The notes beneath the pieces were generated by a model, which worked only from the letters and a program-made list of their open reading frames with translations, was not told the origin of the DNA and made no database searches. From contig CAKOGP040001869.1 of assembly GCA_933822405.4 (NCBI GenBank), positions 330,816-394,815 on the forward strand: DNA of 64,000 nucleotides, in the 5' to 3' direction. This document shows, one piece after another, positions 40,652-50,698 of this stretch (position 1 is the first letter of the stretch; the number at the start of each line of letters is the position of its first letter). This stretch comes from Cylindrotheca closterium (lineage: Eukaryota; Bacillariophyta; Bacillariophyceae; Bacillariales; Bacillariaceae). A program made the translations under genes and the position numbers.

Positions 40652-42298
40652 ATGAACTTCTGCAACCCGTCCAACTCAGATTCGTCATCGGCGATAGGTT
40701 CTTCCTATCGACCAATGACACTGAAGCAACGAACATCCTCCAAGGATACACGAAGAGATTACACACACAACACCTGGACGTCACTTCTTTTCTTGCTCAA
40801 AATAAGAGAATTATTCATTACAGTTGACAACTTTTCCATTTGGAGGCGGCATATGGCTTGGGCTATGAATAATGGAGAAGATTTGAAGGCATATATGACG
40901 CAACGATACTCTTCGAACATGATATTCATGTCGCTTTTGCTTTCAACGGAACTCGGGGTCCTCTTCAGCACATCATCAATCACAGCTTCAGTCCGGCAAG
41001 AACTTCAAGACGGCCAACATTTTACATTGTCCTTCTGGGCTGGTCTGATGATCATCATTTCTGCGCTCTTGACAATTCTGAGTCTGATATCGATATATAC
41101 TGCCTGGGCTATGGTCAACAGCATCAATGCCAATAATGCGCATTGTATTCTCCGCAGCAGTATCGGTCAGTATGCAGCCGAACTACCAGGGAGACTTATC
41201 GTCTGTTCCATATATTCCTTTTTGATCAGCTTTGTCATCTACTTCTTCCTGCTGTTGCCCGTCGGGATTTGGTCCATCTTGCTCTTGGCAAGCACGCTGT
41301 TTTTGTTTTTTCATATTGTGTCAGTATTTTCCGCCCTAGGCAGAGTTATCATGCACACTGGTGCGATGGGTGACGAAAGAATCTTTGCTCCAGAATTTGA
41401 AGAACTCCTGATCCCGCATACGTTGCACTCCAACCTGTTGGCCAAGTCGAAGGCGAATCTCGAGAATAACACAAGCATTATCCGACAATACCGGCGAAAA
41501 CAAGCCCCAATTGATCGATTCCTCACAGAGGAAGAAATCTACGATCACTTGTGTGGGCGTCTGAAGGCACCACTGGTCGAGGACTTTGTCACTTCGAATC
41601 GCCCACGAGTAGATTCCACGGTCCGTTTTGCCGATGAAGAGCAAGGGAGACCAGAGGTGCCGGTTGTAGGCTACGAACGCTCTTTGTCGGCAATATCAGA
41701 TGTGTCTTCTCCGAGCGCTCCACCTCGTGCGTTTGCGGTAGCTTCCAAGCCACCGGGACAAGCGCAAACCACCAAACGCCATCCGAGCAGCTTGAATCGG
41801 CCGAAATATTCAAGCCGTCCTCCATCAGGACCCCCAGTGGTTCCAAAGCCAGATAACTTTGATGCCCATGCTTTGCGCAATGTTTCATCTTCTAGTCTGG
41901 AACAATGGCTCCAAGCTTCACCCAGAGGTAGCAGCGACGGAAATTATATTGTTAGTTTCCCCGAGCCAGAACAACAAAATGATGATGTAAATGCAACTGC
42001 TGCCAATGCGCACTCCCCTCCTCCGCCACCATTTCATCAGACGACGCCAAAGGATGAGAGCCCAAAAGTGCACAGCAAATCTGAACGCAAGTTATCCTCG
42101 ACGAGCTCCGTGTCCTCCACAAAGAGTTTTCAAGAAATGTCGGATGATGAACGATTCGATTTTGAATATGGCGACATTGGTGACAACAAAAAGAATGGCT
42201 CGAATCATGGTGATGCAGACAACTTGGGTGGAGAGAAGACAAGCTTGTTGGGGGGGCATAACCGACCGTACAATGACTATGGGAATTCAGCGAAATGA
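40652..42298 (+). CDS. Four-helix membrane protein of an unnamed family, paralogue C, with long Ser/Pro tail
   Basis: Single exon, 548 aa from ATG 40652. The first 260 residues align with paralogues A and B: FSIWRRHMAWAM, MTQRYSSNMIFMSLLLSTELG, SFWAGLMIIISALLTILSLI, SSIGQYAAELPG, then LISFVIYFFLLLPVG, LFLFFHIVSVFSALG and MHTGAMGDER. It has no intron where A and B do. After residue 270 comes a disordered tail of about 270 residues, rich in Ser, Pro and Asp/Glu (KPPGQAQTTKRHPSSL, SPPPPPFHQTT) and ending acidic. The tail suggests cytosolic regulation by phosphorylation; the membrane part function is unknown. Confidence 0.8.
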   Translation: MNFCNPSNSDSSSAIGSSYRPMTLKQRTSSKDTRRDYTHNTWTSLLFLLKIRELFITVDNFSIWRRHMAWAMNNGEDLKAYMTQRYSSNMIFMSLLLSTELGVLFSTSSITASVRQELQDGQHFTLSFWAGLMIIISALLTILSLISIYTAWAMVNSINANNAHCILRSSIGQYAAELPGRLIVCSIYSFLISFVIYFFLLLPVGIWSILLLASTLFLFFHIVSVFSALGRVIMHTGAMGDERIFAPEFEELLIPHTLHSNLLAKSKANLENNTSIIRQYRRKQAPIDRFLTEEEIYDHLCGRLKAPLVEDFVTSNRPRVDSTVRFADEEQGRPEVPVVGYERSLSAISDVSSPSAPPRAFAVASKPPGQAQTTKRHPSSLNRPKYSSRPPSGPPVVPKPDNFDAHALRNVSSSSLEQWLQASPRGSSDGNYIVSFPEPEQQNDDVNATAANAHSPPPPPFHQTTPKDESPKVHSKSERKLSSTSSVSSTKSFQEMSDDERFDFEYGDIGDNKKNGSNHGDADNLGGEKTSLLGGHNRPYNDYGNSAK

Positions 42299-42489
42299 CA
42301 GCGTTGACAACAAATCTGAACGAATTGCGGCAAATTTTCATGTGCAAGACTATCATAGAGGCAAACGATTTGCAATTTTAAACAATAGATGAAGGAAATT
42401 TTCTTGTTATACTACTTTACGAAGAGTAGCATTGGACCAAGAGTGTTGTTCTATTTTACGAAGAGCAAGTACCATCGGACCAAGAGCGT

Positions 42490-43275
42490 TTAGGCGCTAC
42501 CGAGGCCACTTGTGTAACGGCCCTTAATTTCTGGCAATGCACAGAATCTTTCGACGTACTCGACGAGCTTGGGGCTGTTCTTCTTGATGCATTCAGTGTC
42601 GACGTGGTCAACGTGGCCCTTAGTAAAGCCTCGAAGGATTGGAACGAGGACGCAGTCAGCAATAGTTGGCTTATCGCCGCCACACATGAATGTCCCTCCA
42701 TTCTTTTCAATTTTGGCGGCAATCCAGGAGAGGAATTCAGGCAATTCTTTCTCGACCCATTCCTTGCGCATAGTCTCCACTTTAGCCTTGCCTTCTTCAG
42801 TCTTCGTGAAGTCTTCTGGGTAGCCAAAAGTAGATGGTCTCATGCCAATGTATAGTCTTGGAGTCCAGGAGTCTTGCAAATCCTTGACCAATCCAAGGCA
42901 TTCCTCGATTTCGTAAAGCTTTTCCGTGGGATACAAGGTTCCAGTGGGATCGATTGAAGCGGCATATCGAAGCATTGCTTGGCTTTGAGTTTTCATCTCT
43001 CCATCATCAATGGTAAGAATGGGAAGCTTGCCGTAGGGAGTCTTCGGCTTCAGCTCCTTCCACTCTGGAAACTTGACGCGGTCATCCTCGAAGGGAATCC
43101 CAGCAAGTGAAAAGGCTAGGCGCACCTGTTCGCCAGCACCTTCAATGTCGACTGTTCGTGAAAGTGATGTTCAATGTGTCCTGTGAGCCGATCGCCTTGT
43201 TGACAAATGGAGGTCAATCGAGGGCTTCGAACGAATGGACTTACAGTAGGAAAGTTTCAGCTTGGGGGCAGACAT
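42490..43275 (-). CDS. Glutathione S-transferase, sigma-like
   Basis: Two exons on the minus strand: 43245-43275 (ten codons plus one base) and 42490-43151; 230 aa, 93-bp intron. The join gives MSAPKLKLSYFDIEGAGEQV then RLAFSLAGIPFED, the canonical N-terminal beta-alpha unit with Tyr10 as probable catalytic residue. YGKLPILTIDDG is the cis-Pro glutathione loop, and SQAMLRYAA the gamma-glutamyl-binding Ser. The C-terminal helical domain ends with KPTIADCVLVPILRGF (the N-capping box) and PEIKGRYTSGLGSA. Cytosolic detoxification or prostanoid-type isomerase roles are known for sigma GSTs; the one here is unassigned. The tiny first exon is found from the motif and the splice site. Confidence 0.9.
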
Positions 43276-43528
43276 GGCAAGGCAAAGGGAGAAATTGAGG
43301 TGGTAGAAAGCCAAAAAGTATGAGAGATATCTCATTTCAATTGTGACGACGTGTGAATGATGTACTCGAATATTTTGGATCAAGATAGAATAAAATCGAA
43401 GGGCAGCATCATTCTTCGATCCATCGCCGATCGACGGACAGGCAGGACTGATTGATTCATTCGAAATCAGTTGGTATCTGGAATCTGGTATCAGTTACCC
43501 CTTCAAGAAGGGTTTATTGATTCTTGGT

Positions 43529-45340
43529 TCATTCGGCTATCCTGGACATTATTTCTCGACTGTATTGAGTATCACAGTCGACAAGCCAGGGACATTCCTC
43601 AAACAAAATGTTCCAAGCGTCTCTCAGCTGCTGCAATGATTGTTGCTCCAGGACATCCTCGTCATGATCTCCAATGACCGCAACGGATGATTCCGTGGAT
43701 GCCATCAGTAGTCGATATCGCTTGTCATCGGAACTTCGGATTTCATAGATTCCTTCCACCCAAGATTTGAGTCGGGGCAGTATCAATGACTCCCAGTTGT
43801 CGTTCAGTTGATACCTTGGATCATCCATGGACATGCGAGTGACAGAAATCTCCATTGTCATTGCGTCCTGTTTGTCAGTTCCAGGATCTTCTTCTCTAGC
43901 ACTGTCTTCATTCAGAGTCTCATTGGTTCCTATCGTGATGGAATGCTTTGCTTCTGTTTGTACTTTCTCAGTCGCGAGTCCAACTGGCTCGCGCTTGATT
44001 GATGATTCCTCGTCTACTTGCACTGACTCCTCAGCAGCACCATCACCTATTTCTTCCGACAATTCCGTGGTATCGAAAACTCCGGATGATTCTTTTTCGT
44101 CTTCTTCGCTCTTTTGCTGCATAGAGCCATTTATATTTGGACATGCTTCCTCATTCTCACAATTGCCTGTCATGTCGACGACTGATTGGTCTGTTGGTTT
44201 CGAGTTTGGCTCCGCTTTGTCATTCTCTTTATCATTATTCTCCTTGTCAGAGGTTGCAACAAATGGAAGCTTTTGTTGACGGAAATTTTCATCTGGCAGG
44301 GCTGGTTTTGTTTGGTTGTCTTTTGCTCGTCGTTGAATCGTCAATTTCTTTTTCCGCAAAACTTGCAAAAGGTCAGCATCCTTAGCATCATACATTTTGC
44401 AATAGGCAGCAATCTGAATCATTTCATATAGAGGCGGTGATGGTTGCAACCGATTCATTCGGTGTTTGCACTCCACAATGATGGGCTGTAACACCCAGCT
44501 ATCGTCATCATCACTCGTCGTCATGCAAGAGTTGGGCACGAGTTCATCCCGAATGCCATCAATCGCACCTCGAAGACTAAACAAGCATTCTTTTTGCTTC
44601 TTGATGCTAATGTTGCGTGTAGATATCAACCCAAATTTCTTGTCCATTTCGTCAGAATCGCTGTTTCTTTGCCGCTTTGGTTCTGGTTCATCCTCTGCGA
44701 TACCAGCAGCATTCAACAATGTCAATTGTCTGTGGGAATGAGGATCCTTTAAAGGCCTGACGGTATCCCCACCGTCTACTCGAACAAAGGGCCATATTTT
44801 GATTTCTTCATTTCGTGCTCGCACTTCGTAACCAAATTGCTTCTCATACATGTCCAGTGCTTGATCTTCCCAGCAAGTTCCAAACCCGGTATTGACGCTA
44901 TGCTTCGATGCCTGTTCGAGCTGTTGGATTTGCGATCGAGTCAATTTCTTGCTTTCTTTTGCCTTTTGAACGACCGCTTTGGAGAGCGTTTGGGCCTGTT
45001 CGACCGACTGCTCCTTGCGAACCCCGTGTTTGACTTGGACCACTGCCTTCCAGGCCTCCTTGGTTTCCTTGCCCGCTTGTTCGGCAATCTCCATGAGCAA
45101 TTGCTCGTCACTCTCCAATCGCAGGCCCAACAATTTGGAATCGTGTGCTAGCAGCTCTTGACCCGCTGATCCCTGATAGACTTGGCGCAAGGCCAGCTGA
45201 ACCAAATCACGGTACTCATGGAATCCCACACAAGAGGCAATCTCGGACACGGGGATCCGCAAGGAATGCTTTTGGTTTTGAAAGAGTTTCCATCTCGGAA
45301 CGTGTTCGATTATCTCGTCATCTGAAGCAGTGGGTGTCAT
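43529..45340 (-). CDS. PD-(D/E)XK nuclease-superfamily protein with acidic insert
   Basis: Single exon, 603 aa. Residues 150-315 contain a spaced set that fits the nuclease core: TGFGTCWEDQALDMYEKQFG (Glu158), SLRGAIDGI (Asp261), QPIIVECKHRM (Glu290-x-Lys292) and YEMIQIAAYCKMYD (Gln309), the E / D / ExK / Q pattern of lambda-exonuclease and RecB-like nucleases. The N-terminal 130 residues are helical and charged, with no signal peptide. Residues 365-490 are a long acidic low-complexity insert (DKENNDKENDKAEPNSK). A C-terminal block (WESLILPRLKSWVEGIYEI, RLLMASTE) follows. A DNA-processing role in the nucleus is inferred; family placement needs profile comparison. Confidence 0.68.
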   Translation of the reverse strand: MTPTASDDEIIEHVPRWKLFQNQKHSLRIPVSEIASCVGFHEYRDLVQLALRQVYQGSAGQELLAHDSKLLGLRLESDEQLLMEIAEQAGKETKEAWKAVVQVKHGVRKEQSVEQAQTLSKAVVQKAKESKKLTRSQIQQLEQASKHSVNTGFGTCWEDQALDMYEKQFGYEVRARNEEIKIWPFVRVDGGDTVRPLKDPHSHRQLTLLNAAGIAEDEPEPKRQRNSDSDEMDKKFGLISTRNISIKKQKECLFSLRGAIDGIRDELVPNSCMTTSDDDDSWVLQPIIVECKHRMNRLQPSPPLYEMIQIAAYCKMYDAKDADLLQVLRKKKLTIQRRAKDNQTKPALPDENFRQQKLPFVATSDKENNDKENDKAEPNSKPTDQSVVDMTGNCENEEACPNINGSMQQKSEEDEKESSGVFDTTELSEEIGDGAAEESVQVDEESSIKREPVGLATEKVQTEAKHSITIGTNETLNEDSAREEDPGTDKQDAMTMEISVTRMSMDDPRYQLNDNWESLILPRLKSWVEGIYEIRSSDDKRYRLLMASTESSVAVIGDHDEDVLEQQSLQQLRDAWNILFEECPWLVDCDTQYSREIMSRIAE

Positions 45341-45382
45341 CTCTCGGTACCATCGCTAGTCCTTCAATGATTGTTGCTATGA

Positions 45383-45383
<1 letters not shown>

Positions 45384-45414
<31 letters not shown>

Positions 45415-45421
45415 GCTGTTG
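45384..45421. repeat. (GTTGCT)n microsatellite
   Basis: Imperfect tandem GTTGCT/GCTGTT repeats just upstream of the start of the PD-(D/E)XK gene, in its probable 5' region. Confidence 0.8.
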
Positions 45422-45619
45422 ATGTACGATACGTGCAAAAGTGGCTTGCTCATGGAATGAATTTTGAATTATTGTCATTGTTGAAAAAGGGGGGGGAGGA
45501 CTCCCCTTTCCTCTCTCGCGCGAATTCGTGCGAAGATTTGCCATCACCATCGGATGCCTTCCGATAAAAACAAAACACAAACCAACAACGATCCAAAACT
45601 TTACAATCGATCAATCAAC

Positions 45620-46178
45620 ATGTCCGAAAAAGCCTTCCCCCTTGCTGATGCCGACTTGACCGTCGCCTTGTTGGAGCTCGTTCAACAAGCCACCAACTAC
45701 AAGCAAACCAAGAAGGGAGCCAACGAAGCCACCAAGACTCTGAACCGTGGTATTTCCGAACTCATCATCATGGCTGCTGACGCCGAGCCCATTGAAATTC
45801 TTCTTCATTTGCCCTTGTTGTGCGAAGATAAGAATGTCCCATATGTATTTATTCCAAGGTATGTTGATATTGGTGGTTGCTGATGGTGCATGGGATTGTT
45901 TGTATCATGATGTTGTCTGTTGTGGGACCCACCATTTTCGTCGATTGGTCAAGATTTCATGGATACAATCTTTGGCTCATCTCTGCATCATCATCATCTT
46001 CTTCTTTTTCTTCTTCTAACCACCTTTCACCCTATTCTATTACAGCAAGGTCGCCTTGGGACGTGCCTGTGGTGTCTCCCGTCCAGTGATTGCTACTTCC
46101 ATCACTACCAACGAGGCTTCTCAACTCAAGTCTACCATTGATGGTATGAAGATCAAGATTGAACAGCTCTTGATCTAA
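45620..46178 (+). CDS. SNU13: SNU13/NHP2L1 (15.5K) kink-turn binding protein
   Basis: Two exons, 45620-45858 and 46046-46178, 123 aa, 187-bp intron. L7Ae-family protein that binds kink-turns in U4 snRNA (spliceosome) and box C/D snoRNAs. Nearly every core segment is diagnostic: [56 protein letters not shown], and [17 protein letters not shown], which spans the splice junction shortly after its start. ATG 45620 matches the usual short N terminus; an in-frame ATG at 45554 could add 22 residues. Start lies 279 bp from the divergent PD-(D/E)XK gene. Two perfect hairpins follow directly after the stop (separate entry). Confidence 0.96.
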
Positions 46179-46180
46179 GT

Positions 46181-46240
46181 ACATCATCATCATGTGATGA
46201 TGTGTTATTGTTACTACTTTCAGCAGAATACTGAAAGTAG
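46181..46240 (+). promoter_or_regulatory. Two adjacent perfect hairpins in the SNU13 3' UTR
   Basis: ACATCATCA (46181-46189) pairs with TGATGATGT (46195-46203), loop of 5. CTACTTTCAG (46214-46223) pairs with CTGAAAGTAG (46231-46240), loop of 7. They begin 3 bp after the TAA. Effect unknown; mRNA stability or autoregulation is possible. Confidence 0.6.
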
Positions 46241-46620
46241 AAAGTTGTGTGAGATGGATTGGAAGATTGGAATATGAAAGATGAATGAGAATGAGTCATT
46301 AGATAATGGGAAACCATATCTGTGGCTCTTTCGGGGATTACTGGTTATTTATTTACTTTCGCTAGATTGGATGATCCAAAATGGTGAATGGGTTGATGAA
46401 TCTCAGTGATCACTTCAATCGACAAGAAGAAGAAGAAGAAGAATATTTTTCTTCTTCAAGTTGGTTGCAGGAGTGAGGGAGGAGACGTGTACCGCGCAAT
46501 ACATGTTATTACTGTAACAGATAACAGTGTTGTGTTTGTCTATTTATCATCGTACTAGAATTCGAATCTTGGTGATGCTGATTGTCCCTCCGTGTTTCTT
46601 CATATTGAGATTTATTTTAC
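46241..46620. other. Spacer between SNU13 and SLBP genes
   Basis: About 380 bp of convergent 3' flanks with a (GAA)n run at about 46424-46442. No gene seen. Confidence 0.5.
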
Positions 46621-47583
46621 TTACAGCAAATCATCGTCACTTTCATCCGAAAGGTCCCCTCCTTCCGAAACAAAGTCATCCAAATCACCAACAGTGTTGT
46701 TGCGTTTGTCTTCCCATTGATCCAATTCTTCAAATACTTTGGATGCCCCCATTACTGACGTTGGAGATGGATTTTGAGAGGTACTAGTAGTATCGCTGCT
46801 GCTACTCGCAAATTGTACTGGCAATCCAGCGGCTTTGGCTTGTTCCACTTGAAGCTCCTGTACCGATTTGTTGTTGTCGTTGCTGTTGTTGTTGTTGTTG
46901 TCACCACTAGTAGTATCCATCGTGGATGCTGTTGATGCTTGCTGTTCCATACTAGATTCCGCAAACGCCGTTTGTAAATCGGCAGGATCGTACGTATGGA
47001 GTGCCCGTCGCCAGGCTCGTACCTGTCCCATCCATCGCTTGTTGGGCATGTCCAAGGTATAATCGGGGGTGGATGGGGTTTCCATGCAGCGAGGTTGTCG
47101 TTTCTCCTTGGGAACTTGTCGCAAATATTCATCGTATCCAAGCGTGTTCTGCGAATGATAATGGTATAAAAGAAAAAGGAAAATAATGGGAAAATTGAAG
47201 AGGATGAGTATTGATGTCGAGTGTGGACAGCTGTGGTTTGTTGTCTTCCACACAAAGAAGGCAGTCCAATTCATTTACTTCAATATACTATAGTAGTTTG
47301 TTACCCTCACCTTGCCATAGGAAATCATGCGACGACGAGTCTGCAATCGTTTTGCTTGTTCGGGAATGCTAGGATCCAACTTTTTAAAGGCAGCTTCGGC
47401 AACTTTTTGACAACTTTTGGAAACAAATGTGAGGTTCTTGGAGGATTGGTTTTGGGAGTTGCTATTGCTGTTGCTATTTCTGCGAAGAGAATTCTTGCTT
47501 TTAGTGTAAGTATGGCTTCCTCGATGGGGAATACTTCCCTTGTCACTCTGAGCTGATCGATGAAGTGGCGTCTGCTTTGTCAT
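46621..47583 (-). CDS. SLBP: Histone mRNA stem-loop binding protein (SLBP)
   Basis: Two exons on the minus strand, 47311-47583 and 46621-47148, 266 aa, 162-bp intron, phase 0. SLBP binds the 3' stem-loop of replication-dependent histone mRNAs and controls their processing, translation and decay. The RNA-binding domain is visible once spliced: RLQTRRRMISYGK joined to NTLGYDEYLRQVPKEKRQPR, then NKRWMGQVRAWRRALHTYDP. The Y-D-x-Y, R-Q-P and W-x-x-x-W/R-x-x-L-H-x-x-D-P residues match the family. The N terminus is Ser/Asn-rich; the C-terminal half carries poly-Asn and an acidic end (DLSDESDDDLL). Confidence 0.92.
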
Positions 47584-47905
47584 GATGATGATGATGATGG
47601 TGATGGTGATGATGATTTTTATGGTTGTCTCTTGTTACATTGTGCAATGCTGTTTCCTGAAACGACGAAAGTGTTGTGCTCAAAATGGCGCACCTAACAA
47701 AACGTACAGTACTGCGTCTACATGGAGCTACGCAGTCGACCGGGTCGGCTATACATCCGGCTCGCGTTTGCCTCGTTTTAATTTTCGTTTCGGACGAAAG
47801 ATACATCTTGACAGGCCCATCAATCAACAATCGTGTTTTGGAACTTCACTCGTACCCTTCATTCTCCATCTACAGAGCCAATTACAACAACAACGAGACA
47901 ATAAT
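47584..47905. promoter_or_regulatory. Divergent promoter, SLBP / two-pore channel
   Basis: 322 bp. Begins with an (ATG)n-type microsatellite at the SLBP start. The frame of the channel gene stays open back to 47582, but homology begins at ATG 47906, so the upstream part is treated as 5' UTR. Confidence 0.5.
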
Positions 47906-49016
47906 ATGGCCCATTTGTTTAATGTCTTCTCCAATTCCATGCGGAACAAAAACCAGCATGTGTTTAGCGACACGCGCATTGGCACTGCCCTGGCAGCATC
48001 CAGCAGGAACAGTGATGACGACGACGAAGACGACTTTGACGACGAGGACAGTAGCTTGATTGAACATCATCCTTCCTCCAATAATGAAACAGGATATGGG
48101 TCCACAAGCAACAGCAGCAACTACAACAACAACAACAACAACAACGACAAAAAGGTCAAAAGTGGATTCGCGGATGCCTATGTCGATTGGAAGCATTCCC
48201 ACGAATCCATCATTCAAGCCTGTGGAGCCTTTGTTTGCTATATAGTTGTGGCCATTGTGGGGTATTCCTACATTTTTGAAGAATGGTCCATTTTGGATTC
48301 CATGTACTTTGCTGTGACTGTCTTTACGACCGTAGGGTACGGCGACTTGGCACCTAGTTCCGATGTTTCCCGACTGTTCACGATTGCCTTTGCGTCCTCG
48401 GGGATTGTCATTTTGGGTTTGTTCTTGGGAATCATCGGGACTCGATTGTTTGAATTACGAGAAGAACAAGTCGCCATTAAATTACAAGGGGTCAAGACAA
48501 AAGTGATGCAGCAGTTTGATACTGTGCGACAAGAGAGTGAGAGTGAAAAAGGCTTGGTCGTGAAAAAATCAGTTCATGGTCCAGTAGCAGGCAAACCAAC
48601 ATTTGCCCAAGACGTCTGGGCAATCATCAAGATTGAAATCCCTCTGATACTAGGCTTGATCATGCTCTCCAGTCCCGTGGTGTATCTGGAAGGTTGGGAT
48701 GCAGTCATGGGTATCTATTGGATGTTTGTCACAGGAACGACCATTGGCTTTGGTGATCTGAGTCCCACCCACACTTGGACGAAAGTGATTTGTATAGTCT
48801 ATTTGCCTTTGGCAGCAGCCGTATTTGGGGAATTGTTGGCCCAAATCGCCGGTGCTTACATTGAATGGTGCAGTGATGCAGTCGAAGATGAATTTTTGGA
48901 TCGAGCTCTGGAGAAAGGGGACCTCGAAAAGATGGATCTGGACGATGACGATATTGTCAAACCATACGAGTTCCTGAGCTACATGCTGGTTACTCTCGGA
49001 AAGGTAGGTACATTAC

Positions 49017-49049
<33 letters not shown>

Positions 49050-49280
49050 TATTATGAGGACACTCCAACGTTGCCTGTTTGACTAACAAAAATCAATTGA
49101 CAGGCGGAAACAGAAGATATTAATGAAATTCTAGAACTGTTCAAGAAGCTAGACAAGGATGGCAATGGATACTTGAGCAAACTGAATTTGGCGGATCGAT
49201 ACAATCTGAAAGTGAAACCTAGCTTGCGCCGGAAGCATGCTGATCGACATTTGAGTGTTGAAACTTCCACTTCGGTGTAG
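47906..49280 (+). CDS. Two-pore-domain potassium channel with EF-hand (TPK-type)
   Basis: Two exons, 47906-49003 and 49104-49280, 424 aa, phase 0. Four membrane helices and two pore loops: the first selectivity filter is TTVGYGD (141-147), the second TTIGFGD (278-284), both K+-type. The second pore follows VYLEGWDAVMGIYWMF. The N terminus (1-85) is disordered with acidic and poly-Asn runs. The C terminus encodes an EF-hand-like loop DKDGNGYLSKLN (about 383-394), suggesting Ca2+ control as in plant vacuolar TPK channels, though only one loop is clear. Membrane location (vacuole, plastid or plasma membrane) is not determined. Confidence 0.93.
49017..49050. repeat. (ATC)n microsatellite in channel gene intron
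   Basis: About eleven ATC/CAT units directly after the splice donor of the two-pore channel intron. Confidence 0.85.
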
Positions 49281-49721
49281 GCTTTTTTGTCCTTCTAGGA
49301 AACAAATTTTGCGGATGCATGCGAGTCATGACTATGGCGTGATAGTTGACACTTTCGTGGCACCACTGGAGTCAAAGGTATTGTATTCATATTATCTAGT
49401 TCTAGTTCCGATCTCGCCAAACCCATTGATCTGAATGAACTATCCGTTGAAAGGAATCAGTCGTGGCAATGCAGTCGATTCTACTTCAGGAACTTTACAG
49501 CATGAAACATAATAAATGAAAACAACAGTGCCTATTTGTTGTCCGCAATTAGAGAAACACCAGCGATCAATCATTGAATGTTACAAATTAGCTATTTTCG
49601 AATACAGAAGAGTGAGGACAGCAAATTGCGCCAAGTACTGTAGTTCCAAGTTTTTCTTTGTCCTAAATCAACACATATTATTAGTATCCTAAAAATTTCT
49701 ATACAAAAGTATCTCCCATAA
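49281..49721. other. Spacer between channel and bZIP genes
   Basis: 441 bp of convergent 3' flanks, AT-rich toward the bZIP gene. No gene seen. Confidence 0.45.
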
Positions 49722-50315
49722 CTATACAGCTGTCATTCCGGGAGCAGCGCCTTGAGAACCAGAGGATTGCTGTGGAAGAAGGGCTACGGATGCCTTCATT
49801 CCTTGCTCGGCAGCTTGCATGGCAATGGCAGCAGCTTGTTGAAAGTCCGCCATGGCTTGCATGGTGGCTCCTGGCTGCATGTTCGGCATAGACAGAGCAG
49901 AAGGACGTGGCTTGATGTTGGCCATGGCAGTATTGGCGGCAGCGGCAAGTGCTTCACCAGTGGGGGCTTCCTGTACAACAGCCTTGGCTTTGGGCTTCAT
50001 TGCCGATGGGACTGGTTCTCCCATTTGTGAAAGAACGGCGTGAGCCTCCAACAAACGACGGGTAAGTTCGTCATTTTGATGCTTAAGGGAACCGTTGGCT
50101 CGTCCTATAAAGATGACACTGCGCTGCAAGTCCTCTACAAGTGATTTCTTGCGACGACGAGATTCCCGAGCAGCTTTGCGGTTCTGTGCCAATCGAAGCG
50201 CTCGCGATTGTTCGGGAGTTCTCTTCTTGGGACCCATTGGTTTTACTGAAGATGCGCCAGCCGTAGCGTTAGCGTCGACCATTCGTTTCTTTAGTGGAAT
50301 CACTTCAGTGCTCAT
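49722..50315 (-). CDS. bZIP transcription factor
   Basis: Single exon, 197 aa, ATG 50315. The basic region QNRKAARESRRRKKSLVEDL has the invariant Asn45-x7-Arg53 signature that contacts DNA. The leucine zipper that follows (LQRSVIFIGRANGSLKHQND, then ELTRRLLEAHAVL) is short, with irregular heptads (about four turns). The N terminus has a basic cluster (KPMGPKKRTPEQSRALR). The C terminus is Ala/Met/Gln rich (AMADFQQAAAIAMQAAEQGM), a possible activation segment. A nuclear regulator is inferred; target genes are unknown. Confidence 0.9.
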   Translation of the reverse strand: MSTEVIPLKKRMVDANATAGASSVKPMGPKKRTPEQSRALRLAQNRKAARESRRRKKSLVEDLQRSVIFIGRANGSLKHQNDELTRRLLEAHAVLSQMGEPVPSAMKPKAKAVVQEAPTGEALAAAANTAMANIKPRPSALSMPNMQPGATMQAMADFQQAAAIAMQAAEQGMKASVALLPQQSSGSQGAAPGMTAV

Positions 50316-50698
50316 GGTGGTTAGTTTTGGTGGAATTGTATTCTGTTGAAAGGTGCTGATGTCATCAACTTTGCTTGGGTGGAAGCTTTCAGATCAATGC
50401 TGACGTCCCCACAAAAGGATGATAGTTTGATTGCAAGTACGAGGAGTGTACACGTACCAGCAGCTGGCTCCACGGGCTGTATCGTGCGTAGTGTGCAGAA
50501 CCGATGAGGTGGCAGGCGCTGATGGGTTGATTGTGGAAAGTTCTGGTGTCGTGCGTGTCCCAACGTCCAGCCGTCGCTCGTAAGTATAACAAGACGTTGG
50601 TAGAGTAGTAATGAAAAGGAACAGACAGAACACGTTCAACGCATTTCCATGTCACATGTCTTACCGGTACACGGCCCGTATAGCAATCGATCGAAAGA
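50316..50698. other. Spacer upstream of bZIP gene
   Basis: 383 bp including the bZIP promoter and one TACCGGTA palindrome at 50662-50669. No gene seen. Confidence 0.45.

Noticed and set aside
45859..46045. Box C/D snoRNA in the SNU13 intron
   Set aside because: A TGATG-like box exists, but no CTGA box is correctly placed near the 3' side with terminal complementarity.
47582..47905. N-terminal extension of the two-pore channel back to 47582
   Set aside because: The extension starts in an ATG microsatellite, overlaps the SLBP start, and has no targeting or domain sense.
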